A stretch of DNA of 64,000 nt from Pseudomonas bubulae (GTDB taxonomy: Bacteria; Pseudomonadota; Gammaproteobacteria; Pseudomonadales; Pseudomonadaceae): positions 2,083,001-2,147,000 of the forward strand of contig NZ_CP146077.1 in NCBI RefSeq assembly GCF_037023725.1, read 5' to 3'. Positions 36,493 through 46,962 of this stretch are shown here, piece by piece; position 1 is the first letter of the stretch, and every line of letters begins with the position of its first letter. The notes beneath the pieces are model-generated. The model searched no databases. It was not told the DNA's origin and saw nothing but the letters and a program-made list of their open reading frames with translations. Position numbers and translations under genes: made by a program.

Positions 36493-37236
36493 ATGAGCTT
36501 GCAAGGTAAAGTTGCACTGGTAACAGGCGCAAGCCGTGGCATTGGCCAGGCAATCGCGTTGGAGTTGGGTCGTCAGGGCGCCATTGTCATTGGTACGGCG
36601 ACTTCCGCTTCCGGTGCCGAGCGCATCGCTGCCACCCTGAAAGAAAACGGTGTTCAGGGCACTGGCATGGAACTCAACGTGACCAGCAATGAATCGGTTG
36701 CTGCGGTACTGGCGAGCATTCAGGAGCAGTTCGGCGCGCCGGCGATCCTGGTCAATAATGCCGGTATCACCCGTGATAACCTGATGATGCGCATGAAAGA
36801 TGACGAATGGCATGATGTCATCGACACCAACCTGAACAGTCTGTATCGCCTGTCCAAAGGTGTTTTGCGCGGCATGACCAAGGCCCGTTGGGGACGAATT
36901 ATCAATATTGGCTCTGTTGTGGGTGCCATGGGCAACGCTGGCCAAGTAAACTACGCCGCCGCCAAGGCAGGCCTTGAAGGTTTCGGTCGTGCTCTGGCAC
37001 GTGAAGTGGGCTCTCGCTCGATCACTGTCAACTCGGTCGCTCCAGGTTTTATCGACACCGATATGACCCGTGAGCTGCCAGAAGCACAGCGCGAAGCCTT
37101 GCAGACGCAGATTCCGCTGGGCCGTCTGGGCCAGGCTCAAGAGATCGCAAACGTGGTCGCTTTCCTGGCATCCGACGGTGCAGCCTACGTGACCGGGGCT
37201 ACAATTCCGGTCAACGGCGGGATGTACATGAGTTAA
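36493..37236 (+). CDS. fabG: 3-oxoacyl-ACP reductase FabG
   Basis: A 247-residue short-chain dehydrogenase, NADPH-dependent reductase of fatty acid elongation. The cofactor motif TGASRGIG is at 11-18, VNNAGITRD follows near 88, and the catalytic S141, Y154 and K158 are in place. CAGGAG lies before the ATG, 16 bases after the fabD stop. Confidence 0.97.
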   Translation: MSLQGKVALVTGASRGIGQAIALELGRQGAIVIGTATSASGAERIAATLKENGVQGTGMELNVTSNESVAAVLASIQEQFGAPAILVNNAGITRDNLMMRMKDDEWHDVIDTNLNSLYRLSKGVLRGMTKARWGRIINIGSVVGAMGNAGQVNYAAAKAGLEGFGRALAREVGSRSITVNSVAPGFIDTDMTRELPEAQREALQTQIPLGRLGQAQEIANVVAFLASDGAAYVTGATIPVNGGMYMS

Positions 37237-37427
37237 ATGTGACGGATTGCTTCAAAAAAATGTCATACGAGCTGTCTAAAATCCGTTATAAAGCTGCAAT
37301 CTTTTTATAGGTGGCCGGTTGTTGCGGGGTGAGTGCAAAGCTTTCAGTTGAAAAACCGAAAAGGCTTTCGATACACTTGCCCACTGGCCAGCTGCCTGAA
37401 TTTGTCCATTAGGAGTGAAAACAAGGT

Positions 37428-37664
37428 ATGAGCACCATCGAAGAGCGCGTCAAGAAAATCGTTGCCGAGCAACTGGGCGTTAAAGAAGAAGAAGTGACCA
37501 ATGCCGCTTCCTTCGTTGAAGACCTGGGTGCCGACTCCCTTGACACCGTTGAGCTTGTGATGGCTCTGGAAGAGGAATTCGAGACTGAGATTCCTGACGA
37601 AGAAGCTGAAAAGATCACTACTGTACAAGCAGCAATCGACTACGTTACTAGCCACCAGGCGTAA
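37428..37664 (+). CDS. acpP: Acyl carrier protein AcpP
   Basis: A 78-residue acidic carrier protein. S37 in [10 protein letters not shown] receives the phosphopantetheine arm. TTAGGAG lies before the ATG. The 190-base upstream region is AT-rich and probably holds a separate strong promoter, since ACP is needed in excess; no clear -35/-10 pair could be fixed. Confidence 0.97.
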   Translation: MSTIEERVKKIVAEQLGVKEEEVTNAASFVEDLGADSLDTVELVMALEEEFETEIPDEEAEKITTVQAAIDYVTSHQA

Positions 37665-37693
37665 TAGTTTGTAATCGTTGCTCGCTGTCATGG

Positions 37694-37728
37694 AAAAACC
37701 GCACTGCCGCTCTGGCGTGCGGTTTTTT
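37694..37728 (+). terminator. Intrinsic terminator after acpP
   Basis: CCGCAC (37699-37704) and GTGCGG (37717-37722), extended inward by GCC/GGC, with six T behind. It lies between acpP and fabF, so it can lower fabF expression relative to acpP. Confidence 0.88.
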
Positions 37729-37775
37729 CTTTAGGTGTGATGCAAAGTGTCGTCAATAGAATAAAGGAGAGTGCT

Positions 37776-39020
37776 GTGTCGCGTAGACGCGTCGTAGTCA
37801 CCGGTATGGGGATGTTGTCGCCACTGGGTGCGGATGTTCCGAGCACCTGGCAAGGCATTCTGGCAGGCCGTAGTGGCATTGGTCTGATCGAACACACGGA
37901 TCTTTCTGCCTATTCCACCCGTTTTGGCGGCTCGGTACAGGGCTTTAACGTTGAGGACTACCTCTCCGTCAAAGAAGCCCGAAAACTTGACCTGTTTATT
38001 CAATACGGTCTGGCAGCCGGGTTTCAGGCTGTGCGCAATTCCGGCCTGGAAGTTACCGACGCCAATCGTGAGCGCATCGGTGTGGCAATGGGTTCGGGTA
38101 TTGGCGGTCTGACCAATATCGAAGAAACCAGCCGTACCCTGCACGAGCAAGGCCCGCGACGGATTTCTCCGTTTTTTGTGCCGGGCTCGATCATCAACAT
38201 GATTTCCGGCTTTCTGTCTATCCACCTGGGTACACAGGGGCCTAACTACGCCATCGCCACAGCCTGTACCACCGGTACGCACTGTATTGGCATGGCGGCG
38301 CGCAACATTGCCTACGGCGAAGCCGATGTGATGATTGCAGGTGGCGCAGAAATGGCTGCTTGCGGTCTGGGCATGGGCGGCTTTGGTGCTTCCCGTGCGC
38401 TGTCGACCCGCAACGACGACCCGACCCGGGCCAGCCGTCCGTGGGACAAGGGCCGTGACGGTTTTGTGCTGTCCGACGGTGCCGGCGCGCTGGTGCTCGA
38501 AGAGCTCGAGCATGCCAAGGCGCGTGGCGCGACCATCTACGCCGAGCTGATCGGTTTTGGTATGAGCGGTGACGCTTTCCACATGACCTCGCCTCCGGCT
38601 GACGGTGCGGGTGCGGCACGCTGCATCACCAATGCCTTGCGTGATGCCCGGGTCAACCCTGATCAGGTGCAGTACATCAACGCCCACGGCACCTCGACGC
38701 CTGCCGGTGACCTGGCAGAAGTTTCGGCGATCAAGTCGGTGTTCGGCGATCACGCCTACAACCTGGCCGTGAGTTCGACCAAGTCCATGACCGGTCACCT
38801 GTTGGGTGCCGCCGGTGCAGTCGAGGCGATCTTCAGCGTACTGGCCATCAACAGCCAGATTGCGCCGCCGACCATCAACCTCGACGAGCCTGATGAAGGC
38901 TGCGACCTGGATTTCGTGCCGCACACGCCGCGCGAAATGCCGATCGATGTGGTGCTGTCCAACTCGTTCGGTTTTGGTGGCACCAACGGCTCGCTGGTGT
39001 TCCGCCGGTACGCCGAGTAA
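37776..39020 (+). CDS. fabF: 3-oxoacyl-ACP synthase II FabF
   Basis: A 414-residue condensing enzyme of fatty acid elongation. Catalytic C164 lies in [10 protein letters not shown]304 in NAHGTSTP and H341 in GHLLGAAG, with K336 nearby. The GTG start has AAAGGAG at good spacing and gives the family N terminus [11 protein letters not shown]; upstream codons are leader. The stop and the pabC ATG overlap by one base (TAATG). Confidence 0.97.
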   Translation: MSRRRVVVTGMGMLSPLGADVPSTWQGILAGRSGIGLIEHTDLSAYSTRFGGSVQGFNVEDYLSVKEARKLDLFIQYGLAAGFQAVRNSGLEVTDANRERIGVAMGSGIGGLTNIEETSRTLHEQGPRRISPFFVPGSIINMISGFLSIHLGTQGPNYAIATACTTGTHCIGMAARNIAYGEADVMIAGGAEMAACGLGMGGFGASRALSTRNDDPTRASRPWDKGRDGFVLSDGAGALVLEELEHAKARGATIYAELIGFGMSGDAFHMTSPPADGAGAARCITNALRDARVNPDQVQYINAHGTSTPAGDLAEVSAIKSVFGDHAYNLAVSSTKSMTGHLLGAAGAVEAIFSVLAINSQIAPPTINLDEPDEGCDLDFVPHTPREMPIDVVLSNSFGFGGTNGSLVFRRYAE

Positions 39021-39838
39021 TGCAAAGCTGGGTCGACGGTCAACCGGCGAGCGCCCTGGCGTCGCTTAAAGACCGTGGGCTGGCCTATGGCGATGGGCTG
39101 TTCGAGACCATCGCCGTCAAGGCTGGCACGCCGTTGCTGCTGGAGCTGCACCTGCAGCGCCTGGCGCAAGGGTGTTCCCGGCTGGCGATTGTTGCGGATC
39201 AATCACTGATCCGCAGCGAATTGCTGGCTTACGCCCACGCGATGGGCGAGGGCGTCCTCAAGCTCATCCTGACCCGCGGCGACAGCCAGCGCGGTTATGG
39301 TATATCCCCCGGGGCCATGCCTCGAAGAATTCTGCAAGCCAGCCCGGCGGCTGCCTGGCCTGAAGCCAATGCGCTGCACGGTATCACCCTGTTCGACTGT
39401 GCCACCCGTCTGGCCGAGCAACCGCTATTGGCCGGGCTCAAACACCTCAATCGACTCGAACAGGTCATTGCGCGCTCCGAATGGCAAGACCCGGCCTGTG
39501 CCGAGGGCTTGATGCGCGATACCTCGGGGCGGGTGATTGAAGGTGTGTTCAGCAATCTGTTTATTGTGCGTGACGGCGTTTTGCTGACTGCCGACCTGCG
39601 CCGCTGCGGTGTGGCTGGTGTGATGCGGGCTGCACTGCTGGCCGAGGCCGGGCGCCTGGGCATCCCTTGCCATGTTACCGATATCAGCCTTGCGCAGTTG
39701 CAACAGGCCGATGAACTCTTTCTCTGCAACAGCGTATATGGCATTTGGCCGGTGCGCGCTTTTGCAGACCTTAGCTGGCCGGTGGGGCCGCTGACCCGTA
39801 AACTGCAAGGTATTGCTCGCACCTTACTGGATGTCTGA
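39020..39838 (+). CDS. pabC: Aminodeoxychorismate lyase PabC
   Basis: A 272-residue fold-type IV PLP enzyme that releases p-aminobenzoate for folate synthesis. It shows DRGLAYGDGLFETI near the start, the PLP lysine in GLKHLNRLEQ, and a late ELFLCNSVYGIWPV segment. It sits between fabF and mltG as in enterobacteria and other pseudomonads. Confidence 0.93.
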   Translation: MQSWVDGQPASALASLKDRGLAYGDGLFETIAVKAGTPLLLELHLQRLAQGCSRLAIVADQSLIRSELLAYAHAMGEGVLKLILTRGDSQRGYGISPGAMPRRILQASPAAAWPEANALHGITLFDCATRLAEQPLLAGLKHLNRLEQVIARSEWQDPACAEGLMRDTSGRVIEGVFSNLFIVRDGVLLTADLRRCGVAGVMRAALLAEAGRLGIPCHVTDISLAQLQQADELFLCNSVYGIWPVRAFADLSWPVGPLTRKLQGIARTLLDV

Positions 39839-39841
39839 TTC

Positions 39842-40936
39842 GTGAAACGTAAAATCTTGGTGCTGCTGGAGACAGGTCTGGTGCTGGCGGGCTTGCTGCT
39901 GGGCGTCAGTGCCTGGAAGCTCAACTCGGCGCTCGACCAGCCGCTGAACCTGACGCAAGAGCAATTGCTCGATGTCCCGGCCGGCGCCACGCCGACTGGC
40001 ACGTTCAATCGACTGGAAGCTGACGGTACCCTGCAAGACGCATTCTGGCTGCGTCTTTACTGGCGCTTTAACCTTGAAGGCCAGCCTTTGCACAGCGGCG
40101 AATATCGCATGACTCCGGGCATGACCGCCCAGGAGTTGATCGGTGTGTGGCAGCGTGGTGAGGTGGTGCAATACAGCCTGACCCTGGTTGAAGGCTGGAA
40201 CTTTCGCCAGGTGCGTAGCGCCCTGGCCAAACACGAAAAAATCGAACAGACCCTCGACGGCCTGAGCGACAGCGAAGTCATGGCCAAACTCGGGCACGAA
40301 GGGGTATTCCCGGAAGGGCGGTTTTTCCCTGATACCTACCGTTTTGTGCGTGGGATGACCGATGCCCAGTTGCTGGAAAAGGCCTACGACCGTCTGGATA
40401 AAGTGCTGGCCCAGGAATGGGAACAGCGTGACCCGGGCGTACCCTATACAACGCCATACCAGGCGCTGATCATGGCTTCCCTGGTGGAAAAAGAAACCGG
40501 CGTGCCACAAGAGCGTGGGCAAATTGCCGGAGTATTTGTGCGTCGGATGAAAATCGGCATGCCACTGCAAACCGATCCTACGGTGATCTACGGTCTGGGT
40601 GAGCGATACAACGGCAAACTGACCCGCGCCCATTTGCGCGAGCCTACGCCGTACAACACCTACACCATTCCCGGTCTGCCGCCGACACCGATTGCCATGG
40701 TCGGGCGTGAGGCCATTTATGCCGCACTGCACCCGGCGGATGGCACCAGCCTGTACTTTGTGGCCAAGGGCGATGGCAGCCACACGTTTTCCGATGACCT
40801 GGATGCGCACAACTCTGCTGTGCGTGAATTCCAGATCAAACGTCGGGCCGATTATCGTTCGAGCCCTGCGCCGACCCCCGCTGCTGAACCGGCAAGCGCC
40901 CCGGTCGAGCCGCAAAGTCCGAAAGACACTGATTAA
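39842..40936 (+). CDS. mltG: Endolytic transglycosylase MltG
   Basis: A 364-residue inner-membrane lytic transglycosylase that cuts nascent glycan strands. A single membrane helix at the N terminus is followed by the LysM-like and YceG domains; ASLVEKETGVPQERG carries the catalytic glutamate and TDPTVIYGLG is typical. The C-terminal 30 residues are Pro/Ala-rich. GTG start three bases after pabC. Confidence 0.94.
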   Translation: MKRKILVLLETGLVLAGLLLGVSAWKLNSALDQPLNLTQEQLLDVPAGATPTGTFNRLEADGTLQDAFWLRLYWRFNLEGQPLHSGEYRMTPGMTAQELIGVWQRGEVVQYSLTLVEGWNFRQVRSALAKHEKIEQTLDGLSDSEVMAKLGHEGVFPEGRFFPDTYRFVRGMTDAQLLEKAYDRLDKVLAQEWEQRDPGVPYTTPYQALIMASLVEKETGVPQERGQIAGVFVRRMKIGMPLQTDPTVIYGLGERYNGKLTRAHLREPTPYNTYTIPGLPPTPIAMVGREAIYAALHPADGTSLYFVAKGDGSHTFSDDLDAHNSAVREFQIKRRADYRSSPAPTPAAEPASAPVEPQSPKDTD

Positions 40937-42560
<1,624 letters not shown>

Positions 42561-42593
42561 TCTGACTGAATTGATAAACAGGTAATTTTTTGT

Positions 42594-43376
42594 ATGCTGG
42601 TTGACTCCCATTGCCATCTCGATCGTCTTGATCTGAGCGCCCATGACGGCTCGCTGGATGCCGCCCTTGAGGCTGCGCGCCAACGTGGTGTCGGGCATTT
42701 TCTATGCATTGGCGTAAGCGCCGACAACGCGGCCGATGTCAAAGCCCTGACTGAGCGCTATGCCGATGTGGACTGCTCGGTGGGCGTCCACCCGCTGGAC
42801 GTACAACCCGGTGCCGCACCGGCGCTTGACTGGCTGCTGGGCGAGTTGAATCACCCACGGGTGGTGGCCATTGGTGAAACTGGTCTGGACTACCACTACG
42901 AGCCTGAAGCAGCCGATTTGCAGCAACTGTCGTTCAGGGTTCACCTGGAGGCGGCACAGCAGACCGGCAAGCCGGTGGTGATCCACACCCGCGGTGCCCG
43001 CGCCGATACCCTGGCCATGTTGCGTGAGGCAGCGTTGCCGCAGGCCGGTGTGCTGCATTGCTTTACCGAAGACTGGGATATGGCCAAGGCGGCGCTGGAC
43101 ATGGGTTACTACATCTCGCTGTCGGGGATTGTGACCTTTCGCAATGCTGATGCCCTGCGCGATGTGGCCCGTCAGGTGCCTGCCGACCGGCTGCTGGTCG
43201 AGACCGACTCGCCTTACCTCGCCCCGATCCCCCATCGTGGCAAGCCAAACCTGCCGCAATACGTGCGTGAAGTGGCTGAGTTTTTGGCGATGTTGCGCGG
43301 TGAGTCCTACGAACGCTTTGCAGAGCAAACCACCGAAAACTTCAAGCGCCTGTTCCCGCTGGCACGGGTCAGATGA
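42594..43376 (+). CDS. tatD: TatD-family deoxyribonuclease/hydrolase
   Basis: A 260-residue metal-dependent hydrolase of the TatD family. The metal ligands show in DSHCHLD at 4-10, GETGLDYHYE, VIHTRGA, LHCFTE and ETDSPYLAP. Probable 3'-5' exonuclease or D-aminoacyl-type hydrolase activity; its physiological role is loosely defined. Last gene of the fab-tatD run. Confidence 0.93.
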   Translation: MLVDSHCHLDRLDLSAHDGSLDAALEAARQRGVGHFLCIGVSADNAADVKALTERYADVDCSVGVHPLDVQPGAAPALDWLLGELNHPRVVAIGETGLDYHYEPEAADLQQLSFRVHLEAAQQTGKPVVIHTRGARADTLAMLREAALPQAGVLHCFTEDWDMAKAALDMGYYISLSGIVTFRNADALRDVARQVPADRLLVETDSPYLAPIPHRGKPNLPQYVREVAEFLAMLRGESYERFAEQTTENFKRLFPLARVR

Positions 43377-43388
43377 TTGCGTGGCTTT

Positions 43389-43476
43389 GAGGGGGCGGGG
43401 TTGCTCGCGATGGGATCGCTGCGGTGTGTCTGCTAAACCGAGTTGCCTGTGTCGCGAGCAAGCCCGTTCCTACAGG
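43389..43476. repeat. REPIN, TGTGGGAGCGGGCTTGCTCG family
   Basis: Diverged left unit (GCGGGGTTGCTCGCGA) and right unit (TCGCGAGCAAGCCCGTTCCTACAGG) in inverted orientation, about 40 bases apart. It starts 12 bases after the tatD stop and probably ends that mRNA. Confidence 0.8.
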
Positions 43477-43500
43477 TTTGGCGTTTAACTGAACAGCAGG

Positions 43501-43616
43501 CAAAAAAAACCCGGGCTCTGGGGAATCCGGGTTAAGACCATTAGGAGTAAAACAAAGGCACACATTCCATTGCGGCCAATATCGGCGCAGCACTTTGGGG
43601 GGGATGTCACGCCGAC
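43501..43616 (-). ncRNA. rgsA: Small regulatory RNA RgsA (P16)
   Basis: On the minus strand a hairpin (AACCCGG/CCGGGTT, 43508-43533) followed by a run of eight T forms an intrinsic terminator. About 115 bases upstream lies AATACT (43628-43623), a plausible RpoS-type -10 box, and the RNA would begin with the small hairpin ATGTC/GACAT. Size, strand-independent position between tatD and the PA2957-type tetR gene, and terminator agree with RgsA (PA2958.1) of P. aeruginosa, a roughly 120-nt RpoS-dependent and Gac-influenced sRNA. No protein-coding alternative is credible. The exact 5' end is estimated. Confidence 0.72.
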
Positions 43617-43822
43617 ATGATAAGTATTGGTCAGCTTTGTCGAACGTCCAGCCGTAGCTGATCGTTTTTTAAACAGATTTGGAATACCCCAGCTTCGCTT
43701 GAGTGCTCATCTAATCGTGGGTAAATCGTTTGAACCCATCGATATGCAGGATGATCCGTGCAATTTAGCGTGACTAATGCATAATACTCCGCTTCGATTT
43801 TGACCCGAACAGACCTTTTCTT

Positions 43823-44464
43823 ATGCACAAAGAACCCCGTAAGGTCCGTGAGTTTCGTCGCCGTGAGCAAGAAATTCTCGATACCGCGCTCAAGCTGTTC
43901 CTCGACCTGGGTGAAGACAGTGTCACCGTCGAGATGATCGCTGATGCCGTGGGTATCGGCAAAGGCACGATCTACAAGCACTTCAAGTCCAAGGCCGAAA
44001 TCTACCTGCGCCTGATGCTCGATTACGAGCGCGATTTGAACGAGCTGCTGCATTCCGCCGATGTGGATAAAGACAAGGAGGCGCTGTCCCGTGCCTACTT
44101 TGAGTTCCGCATGCGCGACCCGCAGCGCTACCGATTGTTTGATCGCCTTGAAGAGAAGGTGGTCAAGGGCAATCAGGTGCCTGAACTGGTCGAAGAGCTG
44201 CACAAGATCCGCGCTTCCAACTTTGAGCGCCTGACCCTGCTGATCAAGGGCCGCATCAGCGAAGGCAAGCTCGAAGACGTGCCGCCTTACTTCCATTATT
44301 GCGCGGCCTGGGCCCTGGTGCATGGTGCGGTGGCGCTGTATCACTCGCCGTTCTGGAGCAATGTGCTGGAAGATCAGGAGGGCTTTTTCCAGTTCCTGAT
44401 GGACATCGGCGTGCGCATGGGCAACAAGCGCAAGCGTGACACCGACACCCCGGCAGTCGAGTAA
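43823..44464 (+). CDS. TetR-family transcriptional regulator
   Basis: A 213-residue TetR regulator resembling PA2957. The helix-turn-helix is at about 18-60 (ILDTALKLFLDLGEDSVTVEMIADAVGIGKGTIYKHF is the matching region) and the rest is the helical ligand domain. It lies downstream of rgsA in the opposite orientation. Ligand and targets are unknown. Confidence 0.92.
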   Translation: MHKEPRKVREFRRREQEILDTALKLFLDLGEDSVTVEMIADAVGIGKGTIYKHFKSKAEIYLRLMLDYERDLNELLHSADVDKDKEALSRAYFEFRMRDPQRYRLFDRLEEKVVKGNQVPELVEELHKIRASNFERLTLLIKGRISEGKLEDVPPYFHYCAAWALVHGAVALYHSPFWSNVLEDQEGFFQFLMDIGVRMGNKRKRDTDTPAVE

Positions 44465-44589
44465 CCACAGCCTGTATTTGCCTTCATGGCTTATGGCCTT
44501 GAGGCTTATACTCAGGCTTGGGTCTTGCCAAAACCTGATTTATGAGTCAGGTTTTGCAGCGACCCATTTCCCCCGCGCCGGAGTCATTC

Positions 44590-45558
44590 ATGATCGTTGA
44601 TCGCCAAGGCAGACGTTTTCGCAATTTGCGGATCAGCCTGACTTCAGCCTGCAACTATGCCTGCACTTACTGTGTGCCCAACGGTAAACGGCTGGTGGCG
44701 GCACAGGATGAGCTGTCGGCCGAAGCCATGGTGCGTGGTGTGGCCTATCTGATCGAAGCTGCAGGCATCGAGCGCTTGCGCATCACCGGCGGTGAGCCGC
44801 TGATCAGCCCCAAGCTCGACACCTTTATGCGTGATGTCGGCCGGCTCGGCCTGGGTGATATCAGCCTGACTACAAATGGCCAATTGCTTGCGCGCAAACT
44901 GCCGTTGCTGCTGGACGCGGGCATCGCTCGCATCAACGTCTCCCTCGATACCCTTGACCCAGAAGCATTCCGCCGCATTGCCCGGGGCGGAGACCTGGCA
45001 ACGGTGCTCGATGGCATGCAACAGGCGCGTGAGGCCGGGATCAAAATCAAGGTCAATATGGTGCCGCTGCGCGGGCAGAACCTGGATCAGGTCATGCCGC
45101 TGCTGGAGTACTGCCTTGAGCGTGGTTACGAGCTGCGTTTTATCGAGCTTATGCGCATGGGGCACCTGGCCAGTGATGGCAATGCTTTCCTGCAGCAGTT
45201 CGTCAGCCTGCAGCAGTTGTTGGCGCTGATTGGCGAGCATCATGAATACCTGCAGGCTGATGCGCCCATCGACGCCACGGCGGTGCGTTACCAGATTCCC
45301 GGGCACGGGTATTTCGGCGTGATTGCCAACGAAAGCGTGCCGTTTTGCCGGACCTGCTCGCGGTTGCGGTTGTCGTCCACGGGGTGGCTGCATGGTTGCC
45401 TGTCATCGAGCAATCGCCACTATGTGGGTGATCTGCTGAACAAGCCGCGCCACGAGGCATTGCCAGCGCTGCAAGGTTTATTGATGAAAGCCCTGGGCGA
45501 CAAACAGGACGTGGCTTTCTCGGGCGGCGCTACGGTGATGAAAATCATCGGCGGCTAA
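44590..45558 (+). CDS. moaA: GTP 3',8-cyclase MoaA
   Basis: A 322-residue radical-SAM enzyme that starts molybdenum cofactor synthesis. The first 4Fe-4S cluster uses C21, C25 and C28 (CNYACTYC); the second uses C253, C256 and C270, with the family's C-x2-C-x13-C spacing, and the C terminus ends in the essential GG. GGAG lies seven bases before the chosen ATG; an ATG 16 codons earlier is less likely. No other moa gene is adjacent, so this may be one of several moaA copies. Confidence 0.88.
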   Translation: MIVDRQGRRFRNLRISLTSACNYACTYCVPNGKRLVAAQDELSAEAMVRGVAYLIEAAGIERLRITGGEPLISPKLDTFMRDVGRLGLGDISLTTNGQLLARKLPLLLDAGIARINVSLDTLDPEAFRRIARGGDLATVLDGMQQAREAGIKIKVNMVPLRGQNLDQVMPLLEYCLERGYELRFIELMRMGHLASDGNAFLQQFVSLQQLLALIGEHHEYLQADAPIDATAVRYQIPGHGYFGVIANESVPFCRTCSRLRLSSTGWLHGCLSSSNRHYVGDLLNKPRHEALPALQGLLMKALGDKQDVAFSGGATVMKIIGG

Positions 45559-45565
45559 CAATCTG

Positions 45566-45653
45566 TGTGGGAGCGTGCTTGCCTGCGATGCTGGCAAACC
45601 GGTCTTGCTGATACTCCGAGTTGATGCCAAAGCGGGTAAGCCCGCTCCCACAG
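45566..45653. repeat. REPIN, TGTGGGAGCG family (diverged)
   Basis: TGTGGGAGCG at 45566 and CCCGCTCCCACA near 45652 face each other; the inner parts have diverged (GTGCTTGCCTGCGATG against AAGCGGGTAAGCC). It begins eight bases after the moaA stop. Confidence 0.78.
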
Positions 45654-45731
45654 GGGAGGAGGGTGTTGGCGCGTAATCTGCATCTCGGGGCTATTCGCCG
45701 GTTTTTTGTCATCGGCTTTCGGGAGAGCGGG

Positions 45732-46337
45732 ATGCGTGGTCTGATTGTGTTGCTGGCTTTTTTGGCGCTGGGCGGCTGCATGAGCGTCAGTGATCTGGGC
45801 GAGGGCGCGCGCTATCAAATGAGCGACGCCGGTTTGCTCGATCACAGCAATACACGTCGCAGCAATTCGCTGCGCATTCAGCCTGATTCCTTTATTTATA
45901 TCGCCCAGGGGCCTTTTGCACCGATCGGCGATCCGTATGTGCGGCCCAATATCGTTGCCGAAGAAGCTTTCAACGGTTTTGTCGAATACTTCCCCATGGT
46001 GCGCCGGGCCAAGGAGCCGGTGGGGCTCGATCAGGCCATGACCGAAGCGCGTAATTTTGGCGCCCACTACCTGTTGTACACCCGCTTTGCCCGGGCCGAT
46101 GACCGCATCGGCAACAGCGACGAATGGCTCGATCAGGAAGAAATCAGCCGCCTGGGCATCGACAGTGGGGTGATTCAGGTGATGCTGATCGAAACCAGTA
46201 CCCAGTACTTGATTGACACTGCCACCATTCGCAGCCGTGGCGGTTTGCTGACGTTCCATGACAACAAGCCCGCCGACCTGATCGGCCCGCCGCTCGCCAA
46301 GTACGCCCGCAGCTTGATAGGCTTGAGCGATCAATAA
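45732..46337 (+). CDS. DUF4823 domain-containing lipoprotein
   Basis: A 201-residue predicted lipoprotein: signal sequence with lipobox ending LALGGC at C16. The mature part starts MSVSDLGEGARYQMSDAG and shows the DUF4823 pattern of a small alpha/beta protein. GGGAG precedes the ATG. It is followed after 15 bases by the DUF1285 gene, the PA2955-PA2954 arrangement. Function unknown. Confidence 0.85.
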   Translation: MRGLIVLLAFLALGGCMSVSDLGEGARYQMSDAGLLDHSNTRRSNSLRIQPDSFIYIAQGPFAPIGDPYVRPNIVAEEAFNGFVEYFPMVRRAKEPVGLDQAMTEARNFGAHYLLYTRFARADDRIGNSDEWLDQEEISRLGIDSGVIQVMLIETSTQYLIDTATIRSRGGLLTFHDNKPADLIGPPLAKYARSLIGLSDQ

Positions 46338-46352
46338 GTCGAGGAGAGCACC

Positions 46353-46916
46353 ATGAGCGAGCCGGTAGACGTCAGCAATTTGCTGGCGCAAATCCCCAGG
46401 GCCGACAAGGGGCTGCCGCCCGTTCATTTGTGGGATACCGCCTTTTGCGGGGACATCGATATGCGTATCGCCCGTGATGGCATCTGGTATTACATGGGTA
46501 CGCCGATCGGTCGCAAGCCAATGGTCAAATTGTTCTCGACCATCATTCGTCGCGATGGTGATGAATATTTTTTGATCACACCGGTCGAAAAGGTCGGCAT
46601 CAAAGTGGATGACGCGCCTTTTGTAGCGGTCGCTCTGGACGTGGAAGGGGTGGGGGAGCAGCAAGTGCTGCGCTTTACCACCAATGTCGATGAGTCGGTC
46701 AGCGCTGGCAGCGAGCACCCGCTGCGCTTCGTCATTAACCCCGAGACCCAGGAGCCTGCGCCTTACCTGCATGTACGGCGTAACCTTGAAGCGCTGATCC
46801 ACCGCAATGTGTTCTATCAGTTGATAGAACTGGCGGTGGTTGCTGAAATCGATGGGCAAAACTGGCTGGGCGTGTGGAGCGCTGGCGAGTTTTTCCCGAT
46901 AGGGCTTGAGCCCTAG
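46353..46916 (+). CDS. DUF1285 domain-containing protein
   Basis: A 187-residue soluble protein of the DUF1285 family ([27 protein letters not shown] is the conserved start of the domain, [11 protein letters not shown] the end). GAGGAG precedes the ATG. A crystal-structure-level fold is known for the family but no function. Likely cotranscribed with the lipoprotein. Confidence 0.9.
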   Translation: MSEPVDVSNLLAQIPRADKGLPPVHLWDTAFCGDIDMRIARDGIWYYMGTPIGRKPMVKLFSTIIRRDGDEYFLITPVEKVGIKVDDAPFVAVALDVEGVGEQQVLRFTTNVDESVSAGSEHPLRFVINPETQEPAPYLHVRRNLEALIHRNVFYQLIELAVVAEIDGQNWLGVWSAGEFFPIGLEP

Positions 46917-46925
46917 ACCCAGTGA

Positions 46926-46954
46926 TTGTGGGAGCGGGAAACCCGCTCCCACAA
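46926..46954. repeat. Perfect REP hairpin between convergent genes
   Basis: TTGTGGGAGCGGG (46926-46938) and CCCGCTCCCACAA (46942-46954) are exact complements around AAA. It is a minimal member of the TGTGGGAGCGGG family and lies 9 bases from each convergent stop, where it may work as a shared transcript end. Confidence 0.88.
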
Positions 46955-46962
46955 AGACGCAT

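Noticed and set aside
43631..44344. A 237-codon minus-strand frame overlapping the tetR gene
   Set aside because: It is antisense to a clear TetR gene; the real minus-strand product here is the rgsA transcript further left.
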